From: Impatiens glandulifera
Taxonomy: Eukaryota > Streptophyta > Magnoliopsida > Ericales > Balsaminaceae
DNA: 64,000 nt
Assembly (NCBI RefSeq): GCF_907164915.1
Contig: NC_061863.1
Span: 45,171,382 to 45,235,381 of the forward strand
Direction: 5' to 3'
Part shown: one piece after another, positions 63,221-64,000 of the stretch
How positions within the stretch are numbered: position 1 is the stretch's first letter
Layout of the letters: each line of letters starts with the position of its first letter
Translations under genes and position numbers: made by a program
Notes under the pieces: model-generated
The model's database searches: none
Seen by the model: the letters and a program-made list of their open reading frames with translations, nothing else
What the model was told of the DNA's origin: nothing

Positions 63221-63719
63221 TATTAATATTTAGAAAAATATAATTAAAAAAAAATCTCTCAAATTTACTAACATATAGTAAGGGGCAATAAGAATGTTTT
63301 AAGATACAAAATTTCATTTTCAATTATAACGTCTTAAGTGGATAGAGATTAGTGTTTTATAAAGCTCACCATATATATATATATATATTATTTTTAAAGT
63401 AAGATGAAATTACTTTATAGTTCCATAATTTTTAATATAATTTACTCTCAGTAAAATATTTAGTTAGCTTTCCCTTTATTTGAGTCTACCACAATTTTTT
63501 TTTTTTTTTTTTAAGTGTACCATATTTTCAAATCTTAGATCATGGTGAGTGGTAATTCCTATGTTCAAAATAAAAACTAATTTTTTCCATATGTTTTTTT
63601 TTGTTACATAAACTATTGTGATTTGAACTTTAATTCATGTTTATATTACTCTCCTATGATATATTTGTACGAGTAATAATATAAAAAATCGTGAAAAAAA
63701 TATTACAATAAAAATGTGA

Positions 63720-63806
63720 TAGCATTTTTAATTTTATTTTTAACTGTTTTAAGTTTATGAGCGGGTCAACCCACAATCCGACTCAAGTATCCATTTACTC
63801 TCACAT
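63720..63806 (+). repeat. Truncated piece of the tRNA-like tandem unit
   Basis: AGCATTTTTAATTTTATTTT, GGGTCAACCCACAATCCGAC and TCCATTTACTCTCACAT match the middle of the units at 11.7 kb. Promoter boxes and the TA-run end are missing. It abuts plastid-derived DNA at about 63806. Confidence 0.8.
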
Positions 63807-64000
63807 TGTAGAACGATCTCTAAAACAATTGATACAATTTGATTCATCAACTCAATTAGTTTGACCTCTAGAGTCCACTTCTTCCTCATACTACGAGGGG
63901 AAATATAAAGACTACCATTAAAGTAACCCAGACGAGACTTACTATATCCATATGAATTATGTCTCTTATCTCTATAAATATGACGGAATTCTTCCATTAT
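63807..64000 (-). other. Plastid DNA insertion in the nucleus (NUPT), continues past right edge
   Basis: Minus-strand sequence contains a petN relic with upstream and downstream DNA that looks like the trnC-petN and petN-psbM plastid spacers. The spacer identity is from memory and therefore inferred. The nuclear repeat at 63720-63806 ends where plastid-like sequence begins. The total length is unknown because it runs off the window. Confidence 0.75.
63868..63951 (-). pseudogene. petN: petN (cytochrome b6f subunit VIII) relic in nuclear DNA
   Basis: petN encodes a 29-residue single-span subunit of the thylakoid cytochrome b6f complex. Here 28 codons run from ATG at 63951 to TAG at 63868. The protein begins MDIVSL and ends GRSGL as expected. 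There is a 2-codon deletion in the membrane span and a TGA in place of the conserved Trp codon before GRSGL. Several other substitutions have accumulated. The copy is broken and is a transferred plastid fragment. Confidence 0.85.

Noticed and set aside
63755..63997. 80-codon minus-strand ORF as a new protein
   Set aside because: It reads the petN relic in the wrong frame and runs into the nuclear repeat.

Overview
This is an AT-rich stretch of plant nuclear DNA. It has intron-containing genes with plant-type splice sites, plant protein families, and abundant LTR, LINE, SINE and hAT-type debris. The gene families point to a eudicot. The protein type carried by the LTR element resembles long hypothetical proteins I recall from asterid (Lamiales) genomes, so an asterid is a reasonable but unproven guess.

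Three host genes are clear. (1) A villin-type actin-bundling protein (VLN4-like) lies on the minus strand. Its coding exons run from 6684 down to 16, and its C-terminal part lies beyond the left edge. It has a GC-AG intron and an 11-nt microexon. (2) A Pumilio (PUF) RNA-binding protein of 951 aa lies on the plus strand at 26971-31338. It has eight Puf repeats and an upstream ORF that overlaps its start codon. (3) A plasma-membrane P-type H+-ATPase of 953 aa lies on the minus strand at 39411-33883 in 16 coding exons. The products (actin bundling, mRNA control, proton pumping) show no operon-like or pathway link.

The rest is repeat territory. 11.1-12.2 kb: a tandem array of tRNA-like (SINE-like) units joined to a minisatellite fragment. 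12.3-19.05 kb: an LTR element with long LTRs, no visible primer-binding site, gag or pol, and one decayed reading frame of about 1,060 codons that keeps the same frame through 13 stop codons. 19.1-19.5 kb: a broken RNase H-like reading frame. 20.3-21.2 kb: two related SINE copies. 22.3-22.7 kb: a LINE 3' fragment. 25.1-25.9 kb: a GC-richer island of unknown origin with three 32-bp repeats. 31.9-33.4 kb: a direct segmental duplication, one copy of which holds a hAT-like end. 49.1-52.4 kb: a decayed L1-type LINE. 54.08-55.82 kb: a non-autonomous hAT element with a perfect 8-bp target duplication. 55.95-56.28 kb: a small hAT-like element containing a tRNA-like sequence with matching A and B boxes. 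56.7-59.6 kb: a large minisatellite followed by the same tRNA-like tandem units seen at 11-12 kb. 63.8-64.0 kb: plastid-derived DNA carrying a broken petN.

The most unusual items are the paired composite loci (minisatellite plus tRNA-like tandem array, 46 kb apart), the single-frame decayed ORF in the LTR element, and the plastid DNA fragment that abuts another copy of the tRNA-like repeat.
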